A stretch of 64,000 nt of DNA from Cucumis sativus (taxonomy: Eukaryota > Streptophyta > Magnoliopsida > Cucurbitales > Cucurbitaceae): NCBI RefSeq assembly GCF_000004075.3, contig NC_026658.2:310001-374000 (forward strand). The letters are read 5' to 3'. Position numbers and translations under genes: made by a program. Position 1 is the first letter of the stretch. Each line of letters begins with the position of its first letter. Below the pieces are notes generated by a model. That model did not search any database. It worked only from the letters and a program-made list of their open reading frames with translations, and had not been told where the DNA came from. Positions 1-10,639 of the stretch are shown one piece after another.

Positions 1-576
1 AAAATTTGAAAAGTAAAATAGCTTTACTTAGTGGTTGCTTTTTGACCCTACACATGGACAACAACTCCCATATTTTACTGGTTGGAAATTAAATAACTCG
101 AAAATATGAGTTAGGTTGAGAATGTCTCACAATCCAACCCGATCACACCTATAATTTTAAATTGGATGTGATTTGATGTCGGCCCAAATTTGATAATTTT
201 TTTTGGGAAGAGTATAGTAATAAATATGTTTTGGTTGCGGTCTTGGGATACCAATCTGGAACCTTAGTCCCCGTAGCTTTAGAAAGTCACGCTCATCGTA
301 ATTACCCAAAACAAATGACTTAGATTTGGAATCCTTTCTCTTCGGCTGAAGAAAATGGGCCACACAAAATTGTGCACGGACGTACCCATTTCTCGCCAAA
401 CACAGTCAGATTGCCCAAATCCAAGCCCATCCACCTATTCCCATGCCTGCATCAACTCACTGATTATACACAATCAATCCTTCTCAATTTCAGCTTCTCT
501 ATTACATGCCATTGCCACTGGCAGCTGCAAATTCAATTCGGAAGTAGTAACCATTTTCTTCTTCTCACCTGCAAAA
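1..576. other. Upstream flank of FOLD2, no gene seen
   Basis: No open frame here looks like a protein and no RNA gene is recognisable. The last 100-200 bases before 577 are pyrimidine-rich and probably hold the promoter and 5' untranslated leader of the folate gene that starts at 577. I see no clear TATA box. Confidence 0.5.
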
Positions 577-2745
577 ATGGCGTCCGAATCCGACCACAAG
601 GCTACAATCATCGACGGCAAAAAGATTGCACAAACTGTCAGATCTGAAATCACGGAGGAAGTGAACAAACTCTCTCAGAAATATGGAAAGGTTTAGTTTC
701 CTTTGCTCCAGTCAAATTCTTACAATTTCCATCAACTCTTTTGAGATATTATGTTTTATATCTATCTGATTTTAGCATTTTTCTTGTTTCATATGGTGTG
801 GGATTTGTGAAGATTCCAGGACTGGCGGTGGTGATTGTGGGGAATAGAAAAGATTCGCTTACCTATGTAAATATGAAGAGGAAGGCGTGCCTGGAAGTAG
901 GGATCAAGTCTTTTGAGATTGATCTTCCTGAGCAAGTGTCTGAGGCTGAATTGATCAGCAAAGTTCACGAGCTTAATGCCAATCCTGAAGTGCATGGTTA
1001 ATCTCTTCTTTACTTTTATGCTCAGGATTTCTTCTAATTTTAGTGCTGTAGTTCAAATTCGATGGAGTCTCCACTGTTTTTGGAATAGTACAATGAAGAT
1101 GCATTTCTGATATATAATTGTTCTTTGATTCTTTTTACCTTTCTAAAGCAATGTGATTCATTGAAGAAAAAGCACCCTTTTAGTGCTTCTAGAGTGATTT
1201 AAAATATTATAAGTGTTTATAGTAACTTTCAAAGTTATTTTCTGTGTCAATTTGTTTTTTTTTTAAGAAAAAAGTTCTTCAAATGGCTCAAAAGTACTTT
1301 TTCAGAGTTTTAAAGGTACCAATTCGTGCATAACTCTGTTGATAATAATATCAATTACCATCTCTAAAGTTGTTGAACTCAAAAGTAATTTACAATTTTT
1401 GAAGAACTTTGTTTCTTTGACAGGGATATTGGTTCAGCTTCCTTTGCCGAACCACATAAATGAAGAGAAAGTTCTATCTGAAATTAGCATTGAGAAGGAT
1501 GTAGATGGCTTTCATCCTCTGAACATTGGGAAGCTTGCAATGAAAGGCAGAGATCCCTTGTTCCTACCTTGCACTCCGAAGGCAATAATGAATGTTTTAT
1601 TAGCCTCAGAAAATCATTCAACTCATTCTTGATAGATCTCTTTTAGCTAGAAGAGCAATATATCCTTGTTTATCTATGTTCAATATTTGGTTTCATGCAT
1701 ATCTTAGCCCACTGAGATATCGTTTTATGTGCAGGGGTGTATTGAACTGCTATCGCGAAGTGGAATAAGCATCAGAGGCAAGAAAGCAGTTGTAATGGGG
1801 CGAAGCAACATTGTTGGATTACCAGTTTCATTGTTGCTTCTTAAAGCAGATGCAACTGTGACAATCGTCCATTCACGTTCCGTCGATCCAGAAAGTGTTA
1901 TCCGCGAAGCAGACATTATAATTGCTGCAGCAGGACAGGCACAAATGGTATAATTTGGCTATACAACCTCAGTGTTTTCTCTTTCCCCTTTACTTTTATC
2001 TGAATATCAGCATTTGTCTCTAAACTTAGGGAATATGTATAGGTGCTAGAATAGTCCTGGAAACGAAAAAAGGTCAGATCCATAGGTATAATTAAAACTT
2101 TTCTTAGAAATTTTAAATTTTATTCTACATAGTGCATGTTGTTAACTAAACGATGACACATCTTCAATGATTTGATGCAAAGTGGTCAGCAAAATTTTCT
2201 TATATCATCTCTCTCTCTCTTTGTGTTATTGGAATCCGCCCATTTTTCCCCCAATAAGCATCTACCTCATTATTCAGTCAACAATGGTAAATCAAACAAG
2301 TTAGGGAAAAATATTTGAGAGAATTAAGCAAAAGCACAATCATCAAAGTTGGTACTTCAAGCAATACTTTGCCATTTGCATATGCATGATAGAACAATAA
2401 CTGCAAAAGCATTAAGAAACAGGACTGTAGGGAATATGATTTAGTTGACTTGTTGAAACATCCTAGTTTTGAGACTAACTTGTGCACATGGTGATTTCGT
2501 TTGGTTGATGTTAGATCAAGGGGAGTTGGATTAAACCAGGTGCTGCAGTTATCGATGTCGGTACAAATGCAGTTGATGATCCAACCAAGAAGTCAGGCTA
2601 CCGGCTGGTCGGTGATGTAGATTTCCAGGAAGCTTGTAAAGTAGCTGGTTGGATAACTCCGGTTCCGGGTGGCGTAGGTCCTATGACCGTTGCCATGCTG
2701 CTTAGGAATACTCTGGATGGGGCTAAGCGTGTGATCGAGCAGTGA
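577..2745 (+). CDS. FOLD2: Methylenetetrahydrofolate dehydrogenase / methenyltetrahydrofolate cyclohydrolase, cytosolic
   Basis: Bifunctional one-carbon enzyme that interconverts 5,10-methylene-, 5,10-methenyl- and 10-formyl-tetrahydrofolate with NADP(H). Five exons join in frame: 577-690, 813-996, 1424-1581, 1735-1947, 2515-2745. They give 300 codons, 299 residues, the length I remember for Arabidopsis FOLD2. Visible family features are the catalytic Tyr56 and Lys60 in the YVNMKRK block, QLPLP at about 104-108, KDVDGFHP at 124-131, the cofactor-site GRSNIVG segment in exon 4, and the C-terminal signature PGGVGPMTV at 274-282. The protein starts MASESDHKA with no transit peptide, which fits a cytosolic isoform rather than the plastid or mitochondrial ones. 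The start at 577 is the first ATG in frame with the conserved N-terminus. Intron 3 uses a GC donor (1582) instead of GT; the other introns are GT-AG. Confidence 0.95.
1582..1734 (+). other. GC-AG intron of FOLD2
   Basis: The coding sequence ends ...CCG AAG at 1581 and the next bases are GCAATAATG, so the donor dinucleotide is GC. The acceptor is TGCAG at 1730-1734. The protein across the join reads PCTPK-GCIEL, the conserved FolD order. No GT within the next few bases would keep both the frame and this conserved block, so the GC donor is well supported. It keeps the AG before the cut that is usual for GC donors. Confidence 0.85.
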
Positions 2746-2953
2746 AAAAGATACAGCCAGCTTGTTACCGATCCTCGTGGGACTTTTTCGGAGTAATTTC
2801 AAAATAAATGGTTCGTTTGTTTTGTGCTATCTTTTTTTTGTACTAATAATAGTTGATTTTTCATTGAAAATAATGGAGTAATTAAAATCAAATCATAACA
2901 CCCCAATCTTGAAAAATCTAAGATAAGTTTTCTTAAAGTACCAACATAAATCA

Positions 2954-5865
2954 TCAATAATCATGGTGTATGATTTGATTTGATTTGATTTCCCTGTAAT
3001 CTAGAAAAGCATTTGAGGTGGAAGTTATGAGTTCACAAAATGAGAGAAGCTGTTGATTTTGCAGAAAAACCTCCATTTCCTTCTTGTCTAAGCTGACTAT
3101 GGCCTCAATCCCTTCACCATCTTTGGAATCCATCAACAAAATCATATTCTTCCATGGAAACTCAGGTACAGTGATCCATACAGGTTTCCCCCTTCCAAAA
3201 TCCGCTTCGTAAATTGGAAATTTACACCAACTACTACATGTATACAAATTATGATCCTCTTGATTTATCATCCTGTCTTCCATTGATTCTTTGGCATGTA
3301 ATTTGTGAAGCAAACCCCATTCTTCAGCTCTGTAATTTGTTGGAAACGTTTTGCAGAACTCTTCAAAGTTTCTCTTCGTCTCACCCACTAAGTTCCATAG
3401 CTCCATTTCCTTCTTCTCCGGCATCCTCGACAATCCTATGAACCAAGAGATTACATTTCCTGATAATGTCGCCGGCAATGGCGGATCCACTCTGTTTCGT
3501 AAGTTGATGATTTGAAGTAGAATTGTTGCTGCCACATTGCCTTTGATTCAAGAAATTAACCACAAAGGTTTCGTTAATCCCAATAGAAATCCAAATGGGA
3601 AAATTCTCCAATAATTGACCCCAAAACCAAAAACTTTGAACATAGAATATTCTTTCGATATGTGATGCTTTGTTTTGGTAACATAAGAGAGAAACACAGA
3701 TAGGAGAAACCCAAAATCTAAAGGGAAAAGAAGTGAGAAGAGATTCATTTGAAATTGAGGGCTAAATGGCTATTCCATACCTTCAAAATATTAATTATAA
3801 ACAAACATGTTTCCTAAAAGAAGTCTTTTTTTTTTTTTTAACAAAATCCATTTTTCTTGCAAGTTTATTTGAAAAAAATTATAGATAAGGGATTGAAGTA
3901 CTATTAAAGTTCGCATATTTGTTTGGATTTCTAGGTTTTGTGTTTAGTTTTCATTTGATTTTTAGGTTTTAAAAGGTTATAATTTTGTTTTTGAGATTTA
4001 AGTTTTGTTTCAATTTTTATCTCTAGACTTTAAGATTTACAACTTTTTGTACTAGATTTATTTGTTGTAAATTTCAAAATTAAAATTTAGTAATGATTTA
4101 AAAATTGTGAAACTTACTGAGTTAGATTTCTTTTAATTATTTTAAAATTAACTAATTGACCTCAAACATGGAAGTTCGAAAGTTTAGTACTCAACATTAC
4201 CCGTAAGCAAAATTAAAATTGTAATCTTTTGAATTTTAAGAATTAAATTGAAATCAAACTCCTATTTATTTAAAAGAACTAATAAAATAACCTTTTGAAT
4301 TTAGGATTAAATGAAAACTCTTAATACTATTGTTATTTTTTCCTTTGGACAAAAACAGTCACTAATTTTGTTTCAAAAGTATCAATTCAACTTCAAATTC
4401 AAAATGCCTTTAAAACTGATTTTTAAATTGTTTCTTGTTGTTGCTTTAAGTGCAAAGAAAATTCCAATTAGTTGTTTTGGAAAGTTTTGAGGAGTCCAAT
4501 AAGGCTCAAGACGTTTACGGTTAAGCTTTGTTAATTAGACAAACAAAGGAGAAATGATGTCAACCAAATTAACTTAAGCTCAACTGACATCTATCTGTTT
4601 ATTCTGAGCACAAAAAGGTTTATGTTTTAGGTGTCTTACGTCTAATTTGTACTATAAAACAGATGAGAAATGACTGAAGTAACAAAGGGATATGTGCAAA
4701 ATTCATAGCATTGAGCACCAGCGAAAAGATTTGGAAAATTTTCCGACTAATCTTTTCAACTTTTTCATAGCTTTTGTTTAACATAAAAAGCTATTGTTTG
4801 AAAAGTGATATTTGTTGCAATGTAACTTTAAAAATAGCATCAAATCAACAGCCTATCCTTAACCTTGAAAAATAGTTTAACAAAATGTATTGATCTATGA
4901 ACAAAACAGTTGTGTCTATAGACTATAACTATAAACTCATCACTATATCTATTAACAAAACAGGTTTTTTTCGATATCTCATACGATAATCCTTGATCCA
5001 AGCGTACACATTAGCTATAACTTTAATTTAAAGTTGATCCAAACTAAAGTTAACAAACCTGTGACTGATTCCTTTGCTGAAACAGCAGCTTTGTAGATGA
5101 AGGCAGTGAGAATCTGAACTCTAGTTGGATTCTCCACTTTTTCACAAACCATACCTTTAAGACTTGCAATCTTTGAACCCTTAAACACAAATCTCTTCGA
5201 ACTAACACCATTTTCATATTGTCTTTCTGTTCTTGAATTTAATTCCCCGCCGCCTTCTAACTTCGGAGGGAAAAAACTAGCCCCATTAAACTGAGGAGGG
5301 CAAATCAGGGTCGGTGGATTATTGCCTTCGCGGGAGCTACGAGCAATGAAAGCCTAATCATTCATGAAGTTGGTTAACTATGCCAAATCCGCAACTTCGT
5401 GAGAACACAATACATACATCACTTCTCCTCCACATTCAAATTGAGTCAACTGAACACAAAACAAAGGATTCAATCTTTTTTCTTTTCCATTGATGTCATC
5501 CGAAAGAGTCAACTTCAAAATCTCTTCACGTTCTAAATTGAAGTTGTTCATAAATTCTGACATGGGACACCGGAGCTTTGCCTCTGAAACAATTGCACCC
5601 ACGTCGTTGCAGTTGATGGAGTTACCATCGTCTCTAAGGTGGCCGGCAAAAGGATAGTAAAAAGTCAAGGCCTTTGAGAGGCTATCTTTCAGCAGCTGCC
5701 GGCTGCAGCCGGAGCTTATATTGTGGTTGTAGTAGAAATAGAGAAGATGTATATACATGTTAGGGGCTTGTTGATCAAAAGGCTAAGAGGGAGATTATTG
5801 AGTTGTGGTGGGGTTGAAGATAAAGGCTTGATGGTTTCTTTACTAACTATTTGAAGCTCCATCAT
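2954..5865 (-). pseudogene. BAHD acyltransferase (vinorine-synthase-like), unit A, broken
   Basis: Two-exon relic of an acyl-CoA-dependent O/N-acyltransferase. Exon 1 is about complement(5059..5865), starting MMELQIVSKETIKP. Exon 2 is complement(2954..3540), from GNVAATILLQ through the structural motif DFGRGKP (usually DFGWGKP) to the stop. Exon 1 carries three lesions. A one-base loss in an A-run on the plus strand at 5777-5780 shifts the frame after PLSLL. In-frame TAG codons lie at 5378-5380, just after the HEVAD form of the HxxxD catalytic motif, and at 5354-5356, where the family normally has Trp. The remaining codons still align with unit B all the way, so decay looks recent. The intron of about 1.5 kb (3541-5058) holds no ORF of note. 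The single intron sits at a different place from both introns of unit B. A sequencing error could explain one lesion but hardly all three. Confidence 0.82.
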
Positions 5866-6257
5866 CTTTTGTGTAGGTCGTTGTGAAGAAGAAGATGATG
5901 ATTTATTGCATGCCAAGTTACAAGCTTATGTGTAGGTTTGAAGTCAAGAAAGTAAAGACAAAGGGAAAAAGATTTAATATGTGTTTCTCTTTCGCTCAGT
6001 TTCTTAATGAATACAACTGAATAAGATTCTCCAAACAAAACTTCTTGGTTGGATTATTATTTTGGAGTTGTGTCCATTAAAATCTTAGATTAATAGTCGT
6101 TGTATTATTTTATACGTAACTTCGTGAGTGTATTGACAATGAAACAAAGTTGAGAGGGAAAGAGAGTAATCTCTCATTCATTACATTGAATATTAGAAAG
6201 ACCCTTCAAATATAAATACAATAAAACCAACAGTCAAATAAGCTATGCTCCATCGCT
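5866..6257. other. Spacer between BAHD units A and B
   Basis: AT-rich spacer of about 390 bases. It must hold the upstream region of unit A and the 3' region of unit B, both on the minus strand. Apart from this I see nothing. Confidence 0.5.
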
Positions 6258-8763
6258 TTAACTTTCGAGTTCACAGTAGGAAAGAAGCTCCTCATTTTGC
6301 TCAAACACTGCCATTTCCTCCTCCTCTAGACTCACAAATGCTTCAATTCCCTCACCATCTTTGGCATCCATCAATATAATCACATTCTTACTCAAAATAG
6401 TAGGCGTAGTGATCCATACAGGCTTTCCCCACCCAAAATCAGCATCGTAAAATGGAAATCTGCACCAACTACTGCATGCATACACAATTTGATCCTCCGG
6501 ATTGTTCATCCTCTCCATTGATTCTTTTATATGCAACTTGTAAAGTGAAGACCATTCTTCGGCCTTGTAATTTCTTGGATATTTGTTGCAGAACTCTTTC
6601 ATGTTTCTCTTCATGTCGCTCAACAAACTTGATAGCTCTATTTCTTTCTGCTCCGCTGTCGTCGTTGCCGACGTCAAGAAGAATGAGATTATGTTGCCTT
6701 CAAAAAGAATATGAACAAATGATTAAAATGTTATGAGTCAAAGGGAAAAAAGTTGAGAATATAGATAAAATGTTAAATATAATGTAGAATACATCAAAGT
6801 AATTAAAGCTCTTCTGATTTTGATTCATTTATGACAAATGCTCACGAAATTAAACAACGTTTTTCTAAGCCTAAATTGTGTTAGTTCTTGTGAATTTAAT
6901 GTTTATCTTAGAGGTTTTTAAAAGAAAATGGACATTTTTGGCTTTGGGAACGATGGTGTCAAAAACCCTCTTTAATTTGTAATTACTTTTCTCTAACGTT
7001 ATTCTGTCTATGGAATTTAGAGTCTAGAAATTTCTTTCTAGTTTTTGGGAGCAAATTCTAGGATATTTCTAATTTATATAATTTCTTGTTTAAATGCTTT
7101 AGCTCTAATCCTACTGTCATGAATTACATTTTCATATTGATTGGTTATAACCATCCCAAGTACTTTAAGGCCAAGTACACTAATGTATTCAGTTGTGAGA
7201 GTGTTCTAATACTTTGGGACTTTTTCTCCTTTTTCTTTATTTCTTTATTTCTTTTGGTAATTGGTGTTGGGAGACATCTAGCTTTGTGTGATTGCAATGA
7301 TCTCCTAGGTAGTCCATGGTTTTTTCCTGCTGTTTGGAGTTTTTTCTACTTCTGTCTGTATTTAGTGTGGCACAGCATGAGATCCTATTTTAAAAAACCA
7401 AGAAGCCAAGTTTGAAAATCAGGATAAATGGTTTTTGTTTTTGGTTTTAGACTTGTTTGACTAATAATAATTCGAATAATGTTTATGTAAAAAAAAAATG
7501 AAAAAGCAGGTAAACAATTTTTTGTTTAGTAGTAGTTTAACGGACCTGATAAAGTAGCAGGCATTGGGGGAATGAGTCGGGTGCGCAAGTTTATTGCGAT
7601 ACGTAGCAAATAGTTTGTGATGGGAGTTCTGGAATGATGAATCGATAGAGTTGATTTTGATGCAGAAATTGCAGCTTTGTAGATGAAAGCAGCAAGAATT
7701 TGTACACGACTTGGATTCTCCACTTTATCACAAACCGTAGCTTTAAGAGCTGCAATCTTTGAAGCCTTGAACACCATTCTTTTCGACACTAAGTTTTTCT
7801 CTCGTTTTACAATTTTTGAACCTTCTCCTTCAAGTATTCACACATTATGGATATACAATAATCAATGACTATTAACACAGATACTCATCTAAACCAAATA
7901 TTTAAAAACAATAGCATTGATTAGGTGCAGCTAGCTGCACCCATGTTTTTTCCTTCCAAAAACCATCATCCAAACACTTTTTTTTTCCCCTCAAGATTTT
8001 TATTTTTGTCAATCGTAAAATCTATCAAAATATCCTTAAACATTCATGAAATTGAAGAAAATCTAATAAAAAGTGAATATGAATAAGATACGTAAGAAAC
8101 TAGAGAGCATAATAATAAATCCACATGAATTTAATTTAATTAGTAGAGATTAGTAACACCTAGTACATCGTCGACTGTGGCTGCTTCAAATAAACTCCCA
8201 GCGTCAAATCGAGGAGGCGGCAACAGTGGCATGTCGTGGTCACCAGTGCGGGAAAGGGAGGCCCAATGGTTCATGAAGTTGGTAAATGTGGAAGCATCTG
8301 CAAGTTTGTGGGACAAGAACACACAAAGTACTTCTCCTCCACATTCAAATCTAGTCAACTGAACACACAACAAAGGATTGTATCTTTGGTCTTTTGATCC
8401 ATCATTCATATCATCAAAACAAACCAACTTCAAAGCTTCGTCGTGCCGCAGATTGTAGACGTTCATAAATTCCGACATTGGACACCGGAGTCTTGCTTCT
8501 AAAATGGTGGCACCCATGTCGTTGCAGTCGATGGAGCAGTCGTCCTTGAGTCGTCCTGCGAAAGGGTAATAGAAAGTCAAGGCTTTAGAAAGGCTGTGCT
8601 TCAACAACTTGGAGTGGGAGCTATTTTGATAGAAATAAAGAAAATGGAGATAGAGGTAAGGGGCATGGCGATCAAACAAGCAAAGGTGGTGAAGCTTAAG
8701 CTCTGGTGGAGTTGAAAACAAAGGCTTTATGGTTTCTTTGGAAACTATTTCAAGTTGCATCAT
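6258..8763 (-). CDS. BAHD acyltransferase, vinorine-synthase-like, unit B (intact)
   Basis: Three exons join cleanly: complement(8160..8763), complement(7546..7827), complement(6258..6697), giving 442 codons and 441 residues, normal for the family. The enzyme should move an acyl group from acyl-CoA to an alcohol or amine of a specialised metabolite in the cytosol. The catalytic motif is HKLAD, His152 to Asp156. The structural motif DFGWGKP is intact at 382-388. The N-terminal LEIVSKETIKP, FYYPFAGRL and CPMSEFM, and the PATLSGN block at the last splice join, are typical of the vinorine synthase clade. I chose Met at 8763 because homologues start M(M)xLE at this point. An upstream in-frame ATG at 8871 would add 36 residues with no family match. 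The first acceptor, near 7828, is weak in pyrimidines and is the least certain join. The substrate cannot be told from sequence. Neighbours A and C are decayed relatives, so this is the only complete member here. Confidence 0.85.
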
Positions 8764-9119
8764 TTTGTATATGACAAAGATATAGGAATGAATTAGTGGA
8801 AGAAAATGGCCTATAAATGGTTGATCCCAACTCCTAATGCAAATGCTTAAGATTCTTTCCCCATTATCCATTTTTATATATTATAGATAGACTATATAAG
8901 ATAGAATAATTATGTATGTCAACTTAATCAAGTGTGCTTGGAAAGTTGGAAACCTTAAACGTTAAAAGAATAAAGTAAAGGAAAAGGTAAATAATGGGGT
9001 AGAATATGACTCATTAGTGCACTTAACAAAAATGATCTAATGTATAAATCATTGTTTATACAATTATATGAGAAGGAATATTTTTCTTTTTATCTTTTTT
9101 TGAACAAATAAAACAATGT
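8764..9119. other. Spacer upstream of BAHD unit B
   Basis: AT-rich spacer that must contain the unit B promoter on the minus strand. On that strand a TATA-like ATATAAAAATG runs straight into the alternative ATG at 8871, so it could be a promoter element for the shorter start at 8763. No other signal is clear. Confidence 0.35.
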
Positions 9120-9345
9120 GTGGGAGGGTATCTAAACCTTTTTACCACAATTGCTTGAATTGTAGGAAAGAAGCTCCTCATTTTGCTCAAACACTGCCAT
9201 TTAATTTCCTCCTTCTCTAAACTCACAATTGCTTCAATTTCCTCACCATCTTTGGCATCCATCAATGTAATCACATTCTTATTCAAAATAACAGGCGCAG
9301 GCTTTCCCCACCCAAAATCAGCATCATAAAATGAAAATCTCCTAT
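9120..9345 (-). pseudogene. BAHD acyltransferase C-terminal relic, unit C
   Basis: On the minus strand from about 9345 one reads RFSFYDADFGWGKP, then a short deletion that removes the residues corresponding to VWIT in unit B, then KNVITLMDAKDGEEIEAIVS. After the EKEE block the frame shifts by one base, and the homologous end (MAVFEQNEELLSY) continues in another frame to a stop near 9142. Nothing of the N-terminal two thirds of the enzyme is found nearby. It is nearly the same as the matching part of unit B, so it is a truncated tandem copy and not an ancient paralogue. Confidence 0.8.
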
Positions 9346-10639
9346 ATTTTTGCTATATTTAGTGACATTATTATTCTTAAAGAAGCTATGACTTAGGCAG
9401 GTACGAATATTGATCAATCATTTAAATGACTAAATGTAGGGATATATGTATATATTATCTTTTCCATGTCCTGCAACAATCTGAAGATCTCGTTGAGGAG
9501 ATCGTGTGAAGGGTTACATTCAGTAATATTCATTGTTTATGATTGCAGTTGTTACTTCTTAAGGCCTACCCTACCTCTCATATCAGATTGCTGAAGTAAG
9601 TCTCTTCTTATGTGTTGTTAAGTCAAAAAGATAATCAATATCTTTACTTGGATGACATATTCATTGTTTATTATTGCAGTTGTTGCTTCTTAATGGTATT
9701 CTTACCGTCCTCTTTTGTGGGATTGTCATGTCTTACTACACATCTTGGAATAATGGGAATGGCAGTTCCAAACTCATACCACGATATACGTTTATTTTCT
9801 TTTGCTTGAAACCTCATTTTCAAGTTTCATCGTAATTGAGAGCTTATACTGAAGTATTTGTAGAACTTTTTTGTGATCATGATCAACTGATTGATACTTT
9901 ACAGCCATGCTTTTTGCAACATTATCTTTTGTGGCAGAGATTTTCATCTTCCTTTTTGCAACATTATCTTTTGTGGTAATTGATTGTTCTTATATTTTGA
10001 TTTTGATTTTGAGCTGTAAACATGTGTGTCATCATCTTTTTATACCATTTTTCATTTGTAGAGATTTTTGCTATCAGGTTTTGTAGCGTAAGCATGATAT
10101 GATATTAGTGATAAAAGCATATTTTGTCAAATTTGTCACATTTTTTACAATTTTCCCACATATATATTCGTACATTTTTAAATAAACGGTAAAAAATCGA
10201 GACAATAAAACGATTATTTAATTAATTGTACTTGTATTTAGTTCACGATCATTGTAGTTAATATAATGTGAAATTTATATCTTAATAATTTAATAATTAA
10301 TTAATTTTAACTCTTCATCAAATTTATTGTATGAAATTAGTCCTAAATATTTTAATTTATTTTGTTATTTAAAAAGGTATCACATCATTTAATATATTAA
10401 AAACTTAAAAAAATTTAATTTATTATTTGATAACATTCACATCCAAAACGAATCGCAATATTTTTAATTTCGAATGACGTTGTTCTCATCTGAGGTGTGG
10501 AGTAGATTATGTGGTGGTGTTGAATAAAGCCAACACCATTGTGTAAGTATGTGATCGGTGGCCTATATCCTCACACCTCGTTGTTTCCCCCCACATTTGG
10601 TTCGGGAAGAAGAGCACTGAAACCCAATTTGACTAAGAT
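9346..10639. other. AT-rich spacer with small internal duplications
   Basis: About 1.3 kb between the BAHD relic and the DJ-1 gene. It contains two imperfect copies of 'attcattgtttatnattgcagttgttncttctta' (about 9529 and 9659) and two copies of 'tttttgcaacattatctttt' (about 9910 and 9954). Some fragments look like old exons but no family was recognised. The last 100 bases should hold the DJ-1 promoter. Confidence 0.5.

Noticed and set aside
157-696. Several short frames on both strands around the FOLD2 first exon
   Set aside because: They overlap the FOLD2 leader and first exon and lack any family likeness.
7086-7415. 109-residue plus-strand frame, hydrophobic
   Set aside because: It lies inside intron 2 of BAHD unit B, has low-complexity Phe/Leu runs from T-rich DNA and no family likeness.
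8764-8871. Upstream in-frame ATG at 8871 as the start of BAHD unit B
   Set aside because: It would add 36 residues without match, while homologues start at the M(M)xLE of 8763.
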